Source: Methylohalobius sp964654415 (GTDB lineage: Bacteria; Pseudomonadota; Gammaproteobacteria; Methylococcales; Methylothermaceae). Taken from it: DNA of 64,000 bases. The stretch is taken from NCBI GenBank assembly GCA_964654415.1, contig CAZZIP010000005.1, forward strand, positions 95,061 through 159,060. The letters are read 5' to 3'. Each line of letters opens with the position of its first letter. The stretch's first letter is position 1. Shown here piece after piece: positions 40,042 to 49,150 of this stretch. The position numbers and the translations under genes were made by a program. Below the pieces are notes generated by a model. That model was not told where the DNA came from, ran no database searches, and was given only the letters and a program-made list of their open reading frames with translations.

Positions 40042-42876
40042 GGTAGTCAAGTTCACCGCCATGTGCCGGCTGGGACGACCGATGTAAAATCCCTGGAGGT
40101 AATCTACCCCGAGCGTGCGCAGGATTTCCAACGTCACCCGATCTTCCACCCCCTCGGCGACCACCTTTTGCCCGTAGCCGTGGGCCAAGGTCACAATCGC
40201 CTGGATGAAAGCGCGGTCGCGCGGGTCTTTGGCGAGTTTGCTGACGAACGATTGATCGATCTTTATGTAGGCGATGGGAAGGTGCTTTAAATAATGAAAT
40301 GAACTGAAACCGGCGCCGAAATCGTCGATAGCAAACTGAAAGCCGAGTTCTGCCATCTCCTCCATGATGAGACGAGCGGCGTTGAGGTCGGTGATGGCCA
40401 CTGTCTCTGTGACCTCGAGCAGAAGGTGCAGGGGATTGATCTGGCCGGATTTGACCCGCTCTTTGAGCGGACGGATCCAGTGGACGTCGGTCAAGGCGTA
40501 GGCAGACAGGTTGATGGCCAAAACCGGACGGTTGGGATAGACGCCGGTCGGCAGGATCTTGAGCGCTTCTTCTACCACAAAGCGGTCGATAGCCGGCATG
40601 ATCCCTGAGCGTTGGGCGGCGTCGATGAAAGCGCCGGGCAGGATTAAGGTCCCATCTTGCTGTTCCAGGCGCAAAAGGGCCTCGTGGTAAACGATAGTTT
40701 GCCCGTGCGCCTCGGCGATGGGTTGAAAGTAAAACTTAAGGCGTTTTTCCGCCAGCGCCCGGGTGAGGGCTTCTTTCCAATAGACGCGCTTCCCCGCCCC
40801 CTCGCGCGCCTGGTCCTGAAACGAAAACAGATGATACCGTCCACGGCCGGCTTGCTTGGCCTGATACATGGCCAGGTCCGCGTTGGCCAGAAGGTCCTGG
40901 ACGTTGTCGCCGTGCGTTGGGATTAGGACAATCCCGATGCTGGCAGAGAGGCGATAGGTTTTGCCGGCATAAACAAACGGGGTTTCTGTCAAGCGCTCAT
41001 TTAGCTCGCAGGCAAAGGCTTCTGCTCCTTCGGCTTGGGTGTCGGCCATGAGCACGGCGAACTCATCGCCCCCCAAGCGCGCGACTACGTCAGAGCGCCG
41101 AGTGCGCTCTTGCAACACTTCAGCCAAAAATTTAAGCAAGGCATCGCCTGCGGCGTGGCCGCTACTATCGTTGACGTCTTTAAAGTGATCCAGATCAAAC
41201 AGGATTAGCGCACAGGTTCTTGGGGCGCGTTTGACTTCTGCCAGGGTGCGTTCTAATTCTTCTTGGAACCGATGGCGGTTGTACAGGCCGGTCAAAGGAT
41301 CGTGATTGGCCAACCAGGTGAGCCTGGCCTCGGCGCGCACCCGGTCGGTGACGTCCAGCCCCACCGACAGAACGGCGGTTTGACTGGCGTGAGACTCCTT
41401 AAGCCGGGTATGGACCCAGACGATGTCGCGCAAGGAACCATCACAACAGCGTATCTCCAATTCGTGCTGAAAGCGCAGCTCGCCTGCACGATTTGGCTTT
41501 TTTAGCCACTTGTAAAAGTCCTCAGCAGCGCTAGGGTGATGCAGCAGGAACGCAAACGGTCGGCCGTACAGTTCTTGAGGCGAAAATCCGGTCAGTTGCA
41601 AGCCGTGGTCGTTGACGGTGCGGATGAGGCCCTCGTGGGTCTGGGTGAGGATGATCACCTGGGCTGAATTGAGCAACCCGCGGATGAAGTCGCGCTCGTC
41701 GGCCAGTTCGCGGTTGCGGATGGCGAGCGCACGGGCCTGGGTTTCCAATTGCATGGAGAGTTGGACTGTAGTCTCATCAAGCACGTCGATTTCGTCGTAC
41801 AGCTCGATTTTGGATCGCGATTTTTTAAGCAAGTTGCGGGCCTCGAGATAGCGCCCTTGAGCCAGCAGGGGGAGGGTCTTGGCCAGGCGCTCTAGCCTGC
41901 GGGTGGGGGCGCGGACTAAAAGCAGTAGAATCAGTTCCCCGACTAAGGCGATGACGAGGGTTTTGAGCAATACGCTCAAAGTCGCCTGGCGGATTTGGTG
42001 AACGGTTTGGGTGACGTCCGCGATCAACAGGATTTTTCCCTCAGGCGCCTCGATCAGGGATCTTAAGGGAATCTGACGAACTGCGTAAACTGCATTTTGC
42101 CAGTAAATCAATTCCTGGCTCAGTTGATCGAGTTCTGAATAACGGCTAGCCAAATGTTCCAGCAGTGGACCTAAGACTTGCAGGTTGGTGAGCGCCGCGA
42201 TCCGCCCGGAGCGCAGGGAGGAGTCTGGCTGTTTGAGCACGATGCCAATTTCGGTGTTGGCTCCGGTGATGGCGCGGAAGTCGAGGATGAGGTCGGCGAT
42301 CGATTGGGCGACTATGATCACCCCGGTGCTTCGTTCTTCTACGAGCGTCGGCACCACGGCGAGCAAGGAGCATTTCTCATCGCAGCTTAAGACAACTTGC
42401 GGGGTTTCGTTTGTATACACGCGTTCGATCAGAGAGCGCATCTGAGGGTCCGCCAGGTCGGCCGAGGCCGCTTCTGGTGGCCACCCCCACAACAGCCGGC
42501 CTTGGGTGTCGATCAACTTTAGGCTCTGCAAATCGAGCTCGTATTGGAGCGCGGAAAGGCGCATGAAGGATTCCGGCATCTGCCCGGATTTTTCAATCGG
42601 CAGAGACTTGGACAGATCCGCCAGCATCGCTGCTACCGACCCAAGGCGCTGGAGCCGATCTGCCGAGCGTTTGAGGAGTCCGTGCATTTCCTGTTCTATG
42701 CTGGCAAAGTGGGTGGCAAGTTCCTGATCAAACTGGCGTTGCAAGTAAAGGTAGTTGAGAGCGCCAAAGGTCGAGGTCAAAGCGAGGATCAAAAGGCTCA
42801 GGTGGAACAAAACCTTGATGCGCAGGCCGACAAAGCGGTGGATTCTCTTTAAGGGCTGTCTAAAGTTCAGACGCAT
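40018..42876 (-). CDS. Membrane sensor PAS-GGDEF-EAL protein
   Basis: The start at 42876 follows the porin stop by 5 bases and avoids overlap; it gives about 952 residues. It has a membrane helix near the N-terminus, a periplasmic sensor of about 250 residues, a second helix, a HAMP-like linker, a PAS domain (FIRGLLNSAQVIILTQTHEG, FSPQELYGRPF), then GGDEF with the full ARLGGDEFAVL site and EAL with YHEALLR, NLSAYAL, LEVTET, DDFGAGFSS, YIKIDQ and AEGVED. Both enzymatic domains look intact. It is the last gene after the PBP-like protein and porin, which suggests that the sensor reads something delivered by those partners. Confidence 0.92.
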   Translation of the reverse strand: MRLNFRQPLKRIHRFVGLRIKVLFHLSLLILALTSTFGALNYLYLQRQFDQELATHFASIEQEMHGLLKRSADRLQRLGSVAAMLADLSKSLPIEKSGQMPESFMRLSALQYELDLQSLKLIDTQGRLLWGWPPEAASADLADPQMRSLIERVYTNETPQVVLSCDEKCSLLAVVPTLVEERSTGVIIVAQSIADLILDFRAITGANTEIGIVLKQPDSSLRSGRIAALTNLQVLGPLLEHLASRYSELDQLSQELIYWQNAVYAVRQIPLRSLIEAPEGKILLIADVTQTVHQIRQATLSVLLKTLVIALVGELILLLLVRAPTRRLERLAKTLPLLAQGRYLEARNLLKKSRSKIELYDEIDVLDETTVQLSMQLETQARALAIRNRELADERDFIRGLLNSAQVIILTQTHEGLIRTVNDHGLQLTGFSPQELYGRPFAFLLHHPSAAEDFYKWLKKPNRAGELRFQHELEIRCCDGSLRDIVWVHTRLKESHASQTAVLSVGLDVTDRVRAEARLTWLANHDPLTGLYNRHRFQEELERTLAEVKRAPRTCALILFDLDHFKDVNDSSGHAAGDALLKFLAEVLQERTRRSDVVARLGGDEFAVLMADTQAEGAEAFACELNERLTETPFVYAGKTYRLSASIGIVLIPTHGDNVQDLLANADLAMYQAKQAGRGRYHLFSFQDQAREGAGKRVYWKEALTRALAEKRLKFYFQPIAEAHGQTIVYHEALLRLEQQDGTLILPGAFIDAAQRSGIMPAIDRFVVEEALKILPTGVYPNRPVLAINLSAYALTDVHWIRPLKERVKSGQINPLHLLLEVTETVAITDLNAARLIMEEMAELGFQFAIDDFGAGFSSFHYLKHLPIAYIKIDQSFVSKLAKDPRDRAFIQAIVTLAHGYGQKVVAEGVEDRVTLEILRTLGVDYLQGFYIGRPSRHMAVNLTTSASVRSD

Positions 42877-42881
42877 CGGAC

Positions 42882-44093
42882 TCAAAAGCGCAGTGACACC
42901 ATGAGTGTAAATACATGCCAAAAACGATCTCCACCGCCGGCCTTCAGCCTGGGATTGTCTTTTTCCGCCAGCCACGCGGTGCCGTCGACAAAGTGGTATT
43001 CTCCCACCAACAGTAAGTTACTCGCTACCTCCCAGCGCGCCCCGAGCGTAAGATCGCGAGCGAAAAATCGATGGCGCGGAAGACCTGTGAGCTTTGCGGT
43101 CTTTTCGCCGTCGCGGTCGCCCAGGTTGGCGAAGAACACGTCGTAGCGGGCCAGAAGCGATAATTTTGGGTTCAAGCGGTATTGCCCTTGAAGATAAAAG
43201 CTCTCTGTAGTGTTGGTCATAGTAATCCCGCCCGGGGTAAAGCCTTCCCGTTCGGTGAGGACACGGCCGTATTCTGCCGTCAGCGTCCAGCGTTCGGCGT
43301 TGTATTGCAGCGAGGCGAGCGGATAGAGGGTCTTGAAGCTCCCAGAGCGTACGCCTTGGGTTAAGGAGCGAAAATCGCGGTCGAGGTCTACGATCGAGAA
43401 CATAAGGCGCACCCGCCCTTCTTGCCATTCGTAAGCCGCCCGCCCGATCCACATCGGGCGACCGGAAAGCTCGCCTTTAACCCCAGGAATCCCAGTCAGA
43501 AATTCAGCCGCCCCGCCGGTGTCGTCGCGCGGTTCGGCAACCAGGAACTCGGCGCTTAAGGAGTGGTCGCCAAAAACGTAGCGCCCGTACAGCAGGCCGC
43601 CGTCGGAGGAAAGCATGGGCTGGCGCAAGGCCAAAGCGTCGAAATAAACCGATTGCGGAAGCAGCACCCCAGGCCGCGTCCAGACCACGTCGCGCGTCTC
43701 GTTGTACAACCCGAACGGGTTTTTTACCCGTCCTAAGCGCACGCCTAGCGTGGCGGTTTCCCCTAGGGGAAAGTAGTAATCGAGCAGGGCGTAGTCTAAG
43801 CGCACGCCTTCCTGGTCGGAAGCCCCGGCCTGGCGGAACAGGCCCTGGGCCGAGACCAGAAGCTTGTTCCAGGGACGCAGGGAAAGGTTGGCGCCCACTT
43901 CGGTGAAATCCAAGCTGCCGTTGTGGCGGCTGTTGCCAAACAAGTTGTTGCCGGTGCTGACCAGATACCCCTGGCTGAGGAAGCCGTGCATCTGCCAGTC
44001 GAACGGGGAGGCGGCCTGCAGCGGGCAGCTAAGCCCAAGCAGGCAGAGAAAGCCGGCGCCAAGGAAAGTAGTGTTCATAGAAGTTCTAATCAT
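42882..44093 (-). CDS. Outer-membrane porin-like beta-barrel
   Basis: The 403-residue protein has a signal peptide (LGAGFLCLLGLSCPLQAAS) and then amphipathic beta-strands throughout, with GFLSQGYLVSTGNN, LGVRLGRVKNPFGLYNETRD and the C-terminal VFTLMVSLRF ending in Phe, typical for Bam insertion. No specific porin family is recognised. It overlaps the PBP-like gene by 4 bases (ATGA). Confidence 0.82.
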   Translation of the reverse strand: MIRTSMNTTFLGAGFLCLLGLSCPLQAASPFDWQMHGFLSQGYLVSTGNNLFGNSRHNGSLDFTEVGANLSLRPWNKLLVSAQGLFRQAGASDQEGVRLDYALLDYYFPLGETATLGVRLGRVKNPFGLYNETRDVVWTRPGVLLPQSVYFDALALRQPMLSSDGGLLYGRYVFGDHSLSAEFLVAEPRDDTGGAAEFLTGIPGVKGELSGRPMWIGRAAYEWQEGRVRLMFSIVDLDRDFRSLTQGVRSGSFKTLYPLASLQYNAERWTLTAEYGRVLTEREGFTPGGITMTNTTESFYLQGQYRLNPKLSLLARYDVFFANLGDRDGEKTAKLTGLPRHRFFARDLTLGARWEVASNLLLVGEYHFVDGTAWLAEKDNPRLKAGGGDRFWHVFTLMVSLRF

Positions 44094-44503
44094 GGCTTTG
44101 TCCCTGATAAGACGTACCCGATGGCCCCAGGTGTCGTTCTAAGGCGTTCGATCATCTCCTCAAAGGTGTTGACCTGAATCGGTGCAGGACCTGTGCCCGA
44201 ATAGACCATCCTGTCCCAGGCGGCGCGCAGCTGGTACGGATACACCCCTAAAACTTCCTTGGCAAAGCGCTGGTGGATCGGGTTATCGTCGGGCAGGACA
44301 AATACTTGGATGGGGGTGCCGTTCGGCCAGGTGCGCTCGCGCATGAAGAAGATGGCGCGCACGGCTTCTTTGGAAAGCACAGCGACCCGTACCCCCGGGC
44401 CGTAAACCAAGGTGAAGGCGCTGTTGGCCTGGCTGCCGTTCCCGCTCAGCGGTAAAAGCAAAAAAAGCAGAAGGGTAAGCTTGCAGAGCGCAGGCCTGTT
44501 CAT
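44090..44503 (-). CDS. Periplasmic PBP-like (phosphate-binding-type) protein
   Basis: This 137-residue protein has a signal peptide and half of a type 2 periplasmic-binding fold: VLSKEAVRAIFFMRERTWPNGTPIQVFVLP, then FAKEVLGVYPYQLRAAWDRMVYSGTG and TPGAIGYVLSG. Such single-domain PstS-like proteins often accompany a porin and a GGDEF-EAL sensor, as here. Ligand unknown. It starts 3 bases after the terpene synthase stop. Confidence 0.85.
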   Translation of the reverse strand: MNRPALCKLTLLLFLLLPLSGNGSQANSAFTLVYGPGVRVAVLSKEAVRAIFFMRERTWPNGTPIQVFVLPDDNPIHQRFAKEVLGVYPYQLRAAWDRMVYSGTGPAPIQVNTFEEMIERLRTTPGAIGYVLSGTKP

Positions 44504-44506
44504 CGC

Positions 44507-45496
44507 TCAGTTGGCCAGACAAACCTCCCCATAGCTCGATTCGTTAAGGAAAACCGGGTGGTAACGCGCCGATTCCAAGGACCAGTCGAGGTTACCGCGC
44601 ATCCAGGCGCGCAGCACGTCCAGATACTTGGCGACCGCTTCGGCGTAGGGGGAAGGGAAATCCGGCAGCCGCTTTTCTAAGGCGAGGAAACGTTTGACTT
44701 GGGCGTTGCACATTTGTGCTGCCCACTCCACGGCTTCTTGGATTTCTAGACTGTGCTGGCGGGCAAGCACCACGACCAGATTGTGGACGTCGCCTTGTGC
44801 CGACTCCTTGCTCAAGGAAAAGACGTCGTTGGACCAGCACACTACGTCGTTGGTCAGCCGCGCCAGCCGCTGGAGCACGGGATGGCAGCGGATCTCTAAA
44901 GGCAGAAGGATGTGTTCGACGACTTCGATCAGTTCCAGGTCGGTGTACAGGCCGCCGGTAAAAGGGCGCATCTTGACGTAGCTGGCAAGGTCGGGGCAGG
45001 TTCCAAGAGCGCGGTTTTGCGCTTCCCAGACCGAGGACTCGAAATATTCCGCCACGCTGGCGATGAACCTTGCTTGCCAGGCCAGGCTGGAGCGGGCGCG
45101 CAGCCTTTGCCACAGATCCAAAAGTGCCAGGCCCAACGCATCGTCTTTGCCAGGGCACGTACGCTCCATGAGGAGACCTAGCCAACGCCGGTGGAGGGCG
45201 GCGAGCTTTTGCGGGTCCTTGCCAACGCCGGTTTCGTCACACTGGTCGTCGCGAATGAACAGCCAGGTGTTCCAGTCACAGACCAGTTTGAGTTCTTCCT
45301 CGCCGGCATCGGGATAGGCGCGCGCCGCTAGATAGCCGAAGCGGGAGGCCTTAAGGCGCAAAAACGCCGCCTCGCTCACCAAACCAAAGCGCCGCACCCA
45401 GGCAAGCGTGTGTTGCTGGGCGGCTTCGGCGTGGCGGTTGAGGCGCTTGGGAAAAGGGCAGTAAAACTGGGGCAAAACGGCGGCCGGAAAAGTCAT
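44507..45496 (-). CDS. Class I terpene synthase
   Basis: This 329-residue protein has every feature of a bacterial class I terpene cyclase: the Asp-rich motif RDDQCDE at about 82, the pyrophosphate-sensor Arg in KMRPFTGGLYTD at about 178, the NSE triad NDVFSLSKE at about 224, and the C-terminal SARYHP. It ionises a prenyl diphosphate and cyclises it. The size fits a sesquiterpene synthase (farnesyl diphosphate), but the product cannot be read from sequence. It lies in an apparent cluster with a diiron protein and a carbamoyltransferase. A ribosome site AAGGAG precedes the start. Confidence 0.93.
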   Translation of the reverse strand: MTFPAAVLPQFYCPFPKRLNRHAEAAQQHTLAWVRRFGLVSEAAFLRLKASRFGYLAARAYPDAGEEELKLVCDWNTWLFIRDDQCDETGVGKDPQKLAALHRRWLGLLMERTCPGKDDALGLALLDLWQRLRARSSLAWQARFIASVAEYFESSVWEAQNRALGTCPDLASYVKMRPFTGGLYTDLELIEVVEHILLPLEIRCHPVLQRLARLTNDVVCWSNDVFSLSKESAQGDVHNLVVVLARQHSLEIQEAVEWAAQMCNAQVKRFLALEKRLPDFPSPYAEAVAKYLDVLRAWMRGNLDWSLESARYHPVFLNESSYGEVCLAN

Positions 45497-45533
45497 GATG
45501 GCTCCTTATAGTCGTGGGCAATTCGGTCTTTTA

Positions 45534-45539
45534 AGTATA
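45534..45539 (-). promoter_or_regulatory. Possible -10 element of the terpene synthase gene
   Basis: On the minus strand, TATACT lies about 40 bases before the terpene synthase start, in the 69-bp gap after the diiron gene. It would allow expression independent of the upstream genes. No -35 is obvious. Confidence 0.3.
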
Positions 45540-45565
45540 GCTTTGCGTTCCAGAATTGTCCGGCC

Positions 45566-47368
45566 TTAAGCCCAAAGCCGAGCTAAGCTCTCGCCAAGGT
45601 GGAACCTCAAGCCCAAGTGGAGCGCAAGCGTCCAGAAAAAGCGCCGCAAGACCACGGCGAAGGCGCGATAGCCGGTAAAGACCCTGCGCCACTGCTGCTG
45701 GATTACCTCTTCTCCGCCTGAGGCCAGCGCCTTAAGATGGCAGAGGATCGCCTCGCACGCCAAAGCGGCATGGCCCGAGGCGAGGTTGTCTATGGATTGG
45801 TGCAGGCGCACGATGCTCGCGTCCAAACCGTGGCATTCCAATTCCCAAGCCAGACGTCGGTAGGTGCGCCCTAGGCCGCTCAGTTCGATGGCCAGATTCA
45901 GCCCCAAAAGCTCAGGCAGGAATTCTTCGGGAAACTGGCCGATGGTGAGCAAGAACGCCGGCAAGTCGAACGCAAACGGGATAAACGGGTGGTGGATAAA
46001 CGCCTCCGAGTCGAACGGGGGAAGCGCAATCCCCGCTTGGGCGATGAGCTTCCGGTAGACGTTGGCGTGGTTGCGGGAAGGGTCGCCGTCGCCGACTTCG
46101 TCGCGGAAGATTTGCCACAACCTTTGCCCCACTTCCCGATAGGTGCGCGCCAGCGTCAAGCTCCTGGCCAGCCAACAGCCATCCACCAGGATCGAAGGAG
46201 CTAGCTGCTCGATGCCGAAGCGGTAGGCGGTTTTGGAAAGGGCGGGCGGCGCAAGAACCGGCCCGGGTTGGTTTTCCCGGGCGTACATCTCCTCCACCCA
46301 GCGGCAGAAGGCATCTGGGGTATAGAAAAAAGGCGGTCTGGTTCTGGCGCGCCTTAAGATCTTTGCGGCATAACGCTTGGCTGCAGGCAGGCAGGCGGGA
46401 AAGCGTTCCAAGTTCAAAAGCTGGTAATAAAGCTGCTTGGGAGATAGGCGCTTGGCTCGGTCAGGATTCGACGGCGGTGGCGCAGGCAGGGGCTTGTCCA
46501 GGATAGGGGAGGGGGGATCGGGCTTGGGGTTTGTCTCTTCCCAGCGCAGCCAGGCACGCACCAATTCCAGTTCGGCCTGGCTAAACACCCCGAACATGGG
46601 CCCGTCGAAAGCCAGCGCTGCGCTGAAAAAGCGCTCCCTTAGAGGCGAGGCGAGAAACACTTGCAGAAAGGCCCAAGGTTCGGCGTCTAAGCGCTCGAGC
46701 CACTGGTCCAAAGGCCGCCCGGCTAGGTAAACCCGGCGGTGATAGCCTATGGCTTTGGGCGCTTTCTCCCTAAACAACCACGCCACTTGCCGGCGCAGGT
46801 CACCGGCGAGCGCCTCCCAGACCAAAGCCCAAGAGTGGCTGCGCCGGTGGTAAAACGCCCAGCCTGCCGCTACTCGCGCTTGGTCTTCCACCAAAGCCAA
46901 AACGGCTTGGGTGGCGGCCTCTACGGCTTGGTAAGAGGCGCTGCGGTCGAGGTTGAACCATCCGCCGTTGAGCTTGGCGTGGGCTAAGGTAAAGCCCAGG
47001 ATTTCCGGCAAGAAAGCCGACCCGTGCCTGGCCAAAGCGTCCAACCAGGCAAGCTCGGCGTGCAGGGGCGAAGGGGAGCTAAAGGGGATGGCCTGGAAAG
47101 CGCGCCTGTGGTTTGCCACCGCGCGATCCAGCGCGGTCTGAAGGCGCAGCAGCGCAGCTCCCAGCGCGGTGTGGGCGTTGGCTATGGAAACTGCCCCTTC
47201 CAGCCAGCGGCCTTCGAGCTGGCCGATGGGCGCAAACCAGGCGTGCCAACGCTCGAGGAGCAACCCGCAAAGAGAAGGCAGCTTGGGTGGCCCTGGGTCT
47301 TCCCGACCGGCGAATAAGGAACTAAGCCAGTGCGTTTCCAGATCGGATAAAGGTGGGTTCTTCCACAT
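45566..47368 (-). CDS. Heme-oxygenase-like diiron (HDO) family protein, double-length
   Basis: The C-terminal half of this 600-residue protein has HDO superfamily iron-site features: E424 and H434 in RDEVGDGDPSRNHANVY, then H513, H523, D527 and H533 in ECHGLDASIVRLHQSIDNLA and SGHA. Family members such as SznF and UndA perform N-oxidation or oxidative C-C cleavage. The N-terminal half carries FLPEILGFTLA (119-129), echoed by FLPELLGLNLA (483-493), so the protein is probably two HDO-like halves with the N-terminal one lacking clear metal ligands. A Pro-rich linker lies at about 280-300. The gene overlaps the carbamoyltransferase by 47 bases. Confidence 0.78.
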   Translation of the reverse strand: MWKNPPLSDLETHWLSSLFAGREDPGPPKLPSLCGLLLERWHAWFAPIGQLEGRWLEGAVSIANAHTALGAALLRLQTALDRAVANHRRAFQAIPFSSPSPLHAELAWLDALARHGSAFLPEILGFTLAHAKLNGGWFNLDRSASYQAVEAATQAVLALVEDQARVAAGWAFYHRRSHSWALVWEALAGDLRRQVAWLFREKAPKAIGYHRRVYLAGRPLDQWLERLDAEPWAFLQVFLASPLRERFFSAALAFDGPMFGVFSQAELELVRAWLRWEETNPKPDPPSPILDKPLPAPPPSNPDRAKRLSPKQLYYQLLNLERFPACLPAAKRYAAKILRRARTRPPFFYTPDAFCRWVEEMYARENQPGPVLAPPALSKTAYRFGIEQLAPSILVDGCWLARSLTLARTYREVGQRLWQIFRDEVGDGDPSRNHANVYRKLIAQAGIALPPFDSEAFIHHPFIPFAFDLPAFLLTIGQFPEEFLPELLGLNLAIELSGLGRTYRRLAWELECHGLDASIVRLHQSIDNLASGHAALACEAILCHLKALASGGEEVIQQQWRRVFTGYRAFAVVLRRFFWTLALHLGLRFHLGESLARLWA

Positions 47369-49100
47369 GGGGTTTCAAGAATAGGTAATCCTCGATCACT
47401 AAAACGTCGAGGCCGCAGGTGGTAAAGATCGCTGCTGCGTCTTCGGCGCTGTGGAGGATGGGTTTGCCCATCCGGTTGAAGCTGGTGTTGAGCAGCACCG
47501 GTACTCCGGTGAGGCGATAGAACGCTTCAAGCAACCGGTAAAAGCGAGGGTTCCATTCCTGGCGCACGCTTTGTACCCGCCCGGTCCCGTCCACGTGCAC
47601 CACCGCCGGCACCTTGCGCGCTGTTTCCGGCTTGAAACGCAGCGCCCGCTCCATGTAGGGGGAGGTCTGGTAGTTCTCGAAGAACTGTGGGCCCAGTTCG
47701 TCCAAGATGGCCGGCGCAAACGGGCGGAATTCCTCGCGGAATTTGACCTGGGAGTTGAGCTTGGGTTTCATTTCGGGATCTCTTGGGTCGGCGAGAATGG
47801 ATCGGTTGCCCAAGGCGCGCGGGCCAAATTCTGCACGCCCCTGAATCCAGCCGACCAGATACCCCTTGGCCAATAAGGCCGCCACGGTCTCCTCTAAACC
47901 CTGGGTTAAAAAATAGCTTTTGAAGCCGCCAAAGCGCGCCAAGCGTTCGAGCTGTGCTTTGTCTAAGGCGCTTCCTAGGTAGGGCAGATGGCAACGGGGC
48001 GGAGGTTTTCCAGGATGGTCTTGGCGCCAGGCAAGCAATGCCGCGCCTAAAGCGGTGCCGTCGTCGGCGGGAGCGTAAGGGACGTGGAGGGCTTGGAATG
48101 GCGTTTGTTCCAACAGCTTGCCGTTGCACGAGGAGTTTAAGGCGCAACCGCCGCTTAGCACCAAGTTGGGACAGGGGACTTGGGCGTGTAGGTTGCTTGC
48201 CAGCTGGCAGACCAGTTCGGTGAAGAACTCCTGGCCGGTTCGCGCCAGATCCGCGGCAAGAAGAGCCGGTTCCTCGGGTTTTCGCCGCCGCGCTTCCAGT
48301 TCTGGGACAGCCTCTAGGATGGCGCTAAGGTCCTGGCGCAGTTTGAGCCCTTCGACCCAAAGCATCCTCCTGAGCTTTTGCAGCAACGCAGGATCGACTT
48401 GGCCGTAAGCGGCCAGGCCCATCACCTTCCATTCCTCGCCGGCGAGCCAGTCAAAGCCGCACAGCTCGGTCAGCCACATGTAGAAAAACCCAAGGCTTGC
48501 GATGCCGCGTTCTAAGCAGATGGGCTTTAGCATTCCATCCCGATAGCGGTAGGCGGCCACTGCCCCGCGCTCCCCATAGGAATCCAAAATCAAGCAGGCA
48601 GCCTCGGTGAACGGGCTGGAAAAGCAAGCCAGCGCGGCGTGGCAGTCGTGATGGTTGAAATGGCGAAAGCTTAAGAGCGTGTTGGGAAAGTGTTCGCTTG
48701 CCTGGCGCACCAGGTTGACTCCTCCCAAGGGTAGGCTGGCGTTTTGGCAGGCGAGCATGTGGAACAGCTTGTATTTTTCTAAGAAAGTGGCGCGGTCGCG
48801 GTAGCCTTTGGCGATCAGGCCTTGGGGAGAAAAATACCCCAATAGGCGGCTGGTATATTCATACCAGGGGCGCCTGATAGACCAATTGTAGGCGATTACC
48901 CATTCGGCTTTGGGATCGCAGTAGCGCTTAAGCCAGGAGGTGACGTGCAGCAAAGGATCGGGTGGGCAGTTTAAGCCGCGCTTGGACTGCAGGCAGCGTT
49001 CAGCCGCCTCGGCGAACACCACCTGTCCTTCCTCGTTGACTATCGCCAAGGCCGGATCGTGGTAAGTGGTGCACAGGCCAAGATAGATTCTTTGCCACAT
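47322..49100 (-). CDS. NodU/TobZ-type carbamoyltransferase
   Basis: This 592-residue protein has the Kae1-like N-terminal domain (GLCTTYHDPALAIV; FNHHDCHAALA with metal ligands; SGGCALNSSCN) and the YrdC-like C-terminal domain (GWIQGRAEFGPRALGNRSIL, FREEFRPFAPAIL, VLLNTSFNRMGKPI). These enzymes transfer a carbamoyl group from carbamoyl phosphate, via carbamoyl-AMP, to a hydroxyl of a secondary metabolite such as a Nod factor or aminoglycoside. Here the likely acceptor is a hydroxylated terpenoid. Its start is only 2 bases from the alternative start of the divergent AlkB-like gene. Confidence 0.93.
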   Translation of the reverse strand: MWQRIYLGLCTTYHDPALAIVNEEGQVVFAEAAERCLQSKRGLNCPPDPLLHVTSWLKRYCDPKAEWVIAYNWSIRRPWYEYTSRLLGYFSPQGLIAKGYRDRATFLEKYKLFHMLACQNASLPLGGVNLVRQASEHFPNTLLSFRHFNHHDCHAALACFSSPFTEAACLILDSYGERGAVAAYRYRDGMLKPICLERGIASLGFFYMWLTELCGFDWLAGEEWKVMGLAAYGQVDPALLQKLRRMLWVEGLKLRQDLSAILEAVPELEARRRKPEEPALLAADLARTGQEFFTELVCQLASNLHAQVPCPNLVLSGGCALNSSCNGKLLEQTPFQALHVPYAPADDGTALGAALLAWRQDHPGKPPPRCHLPYLGSALDKAQLERLARFGGFKSYFLTQGLEETVAALLAKGYLVGWIQGRAEFGPRALGNRSILADPRDPEMKPKLNSQVKFREEFRPFAPAILDELGPQFFENYQTSPYMERALRFKPETARKVPAVVHVDGTGRVQSVRQEWNPRFYRLLEAFYRLTGVPVLLNTSFNRMGKPILHSAEDAAAIFTTCGLDVLVIEDYLFLKPHVEEPTFIRSGNALA

Positions 49101-49150
49101 AAATGGTGATAAGCTTTTTAAGTTGGCCGTTTTTAAAAGACAAACATATC

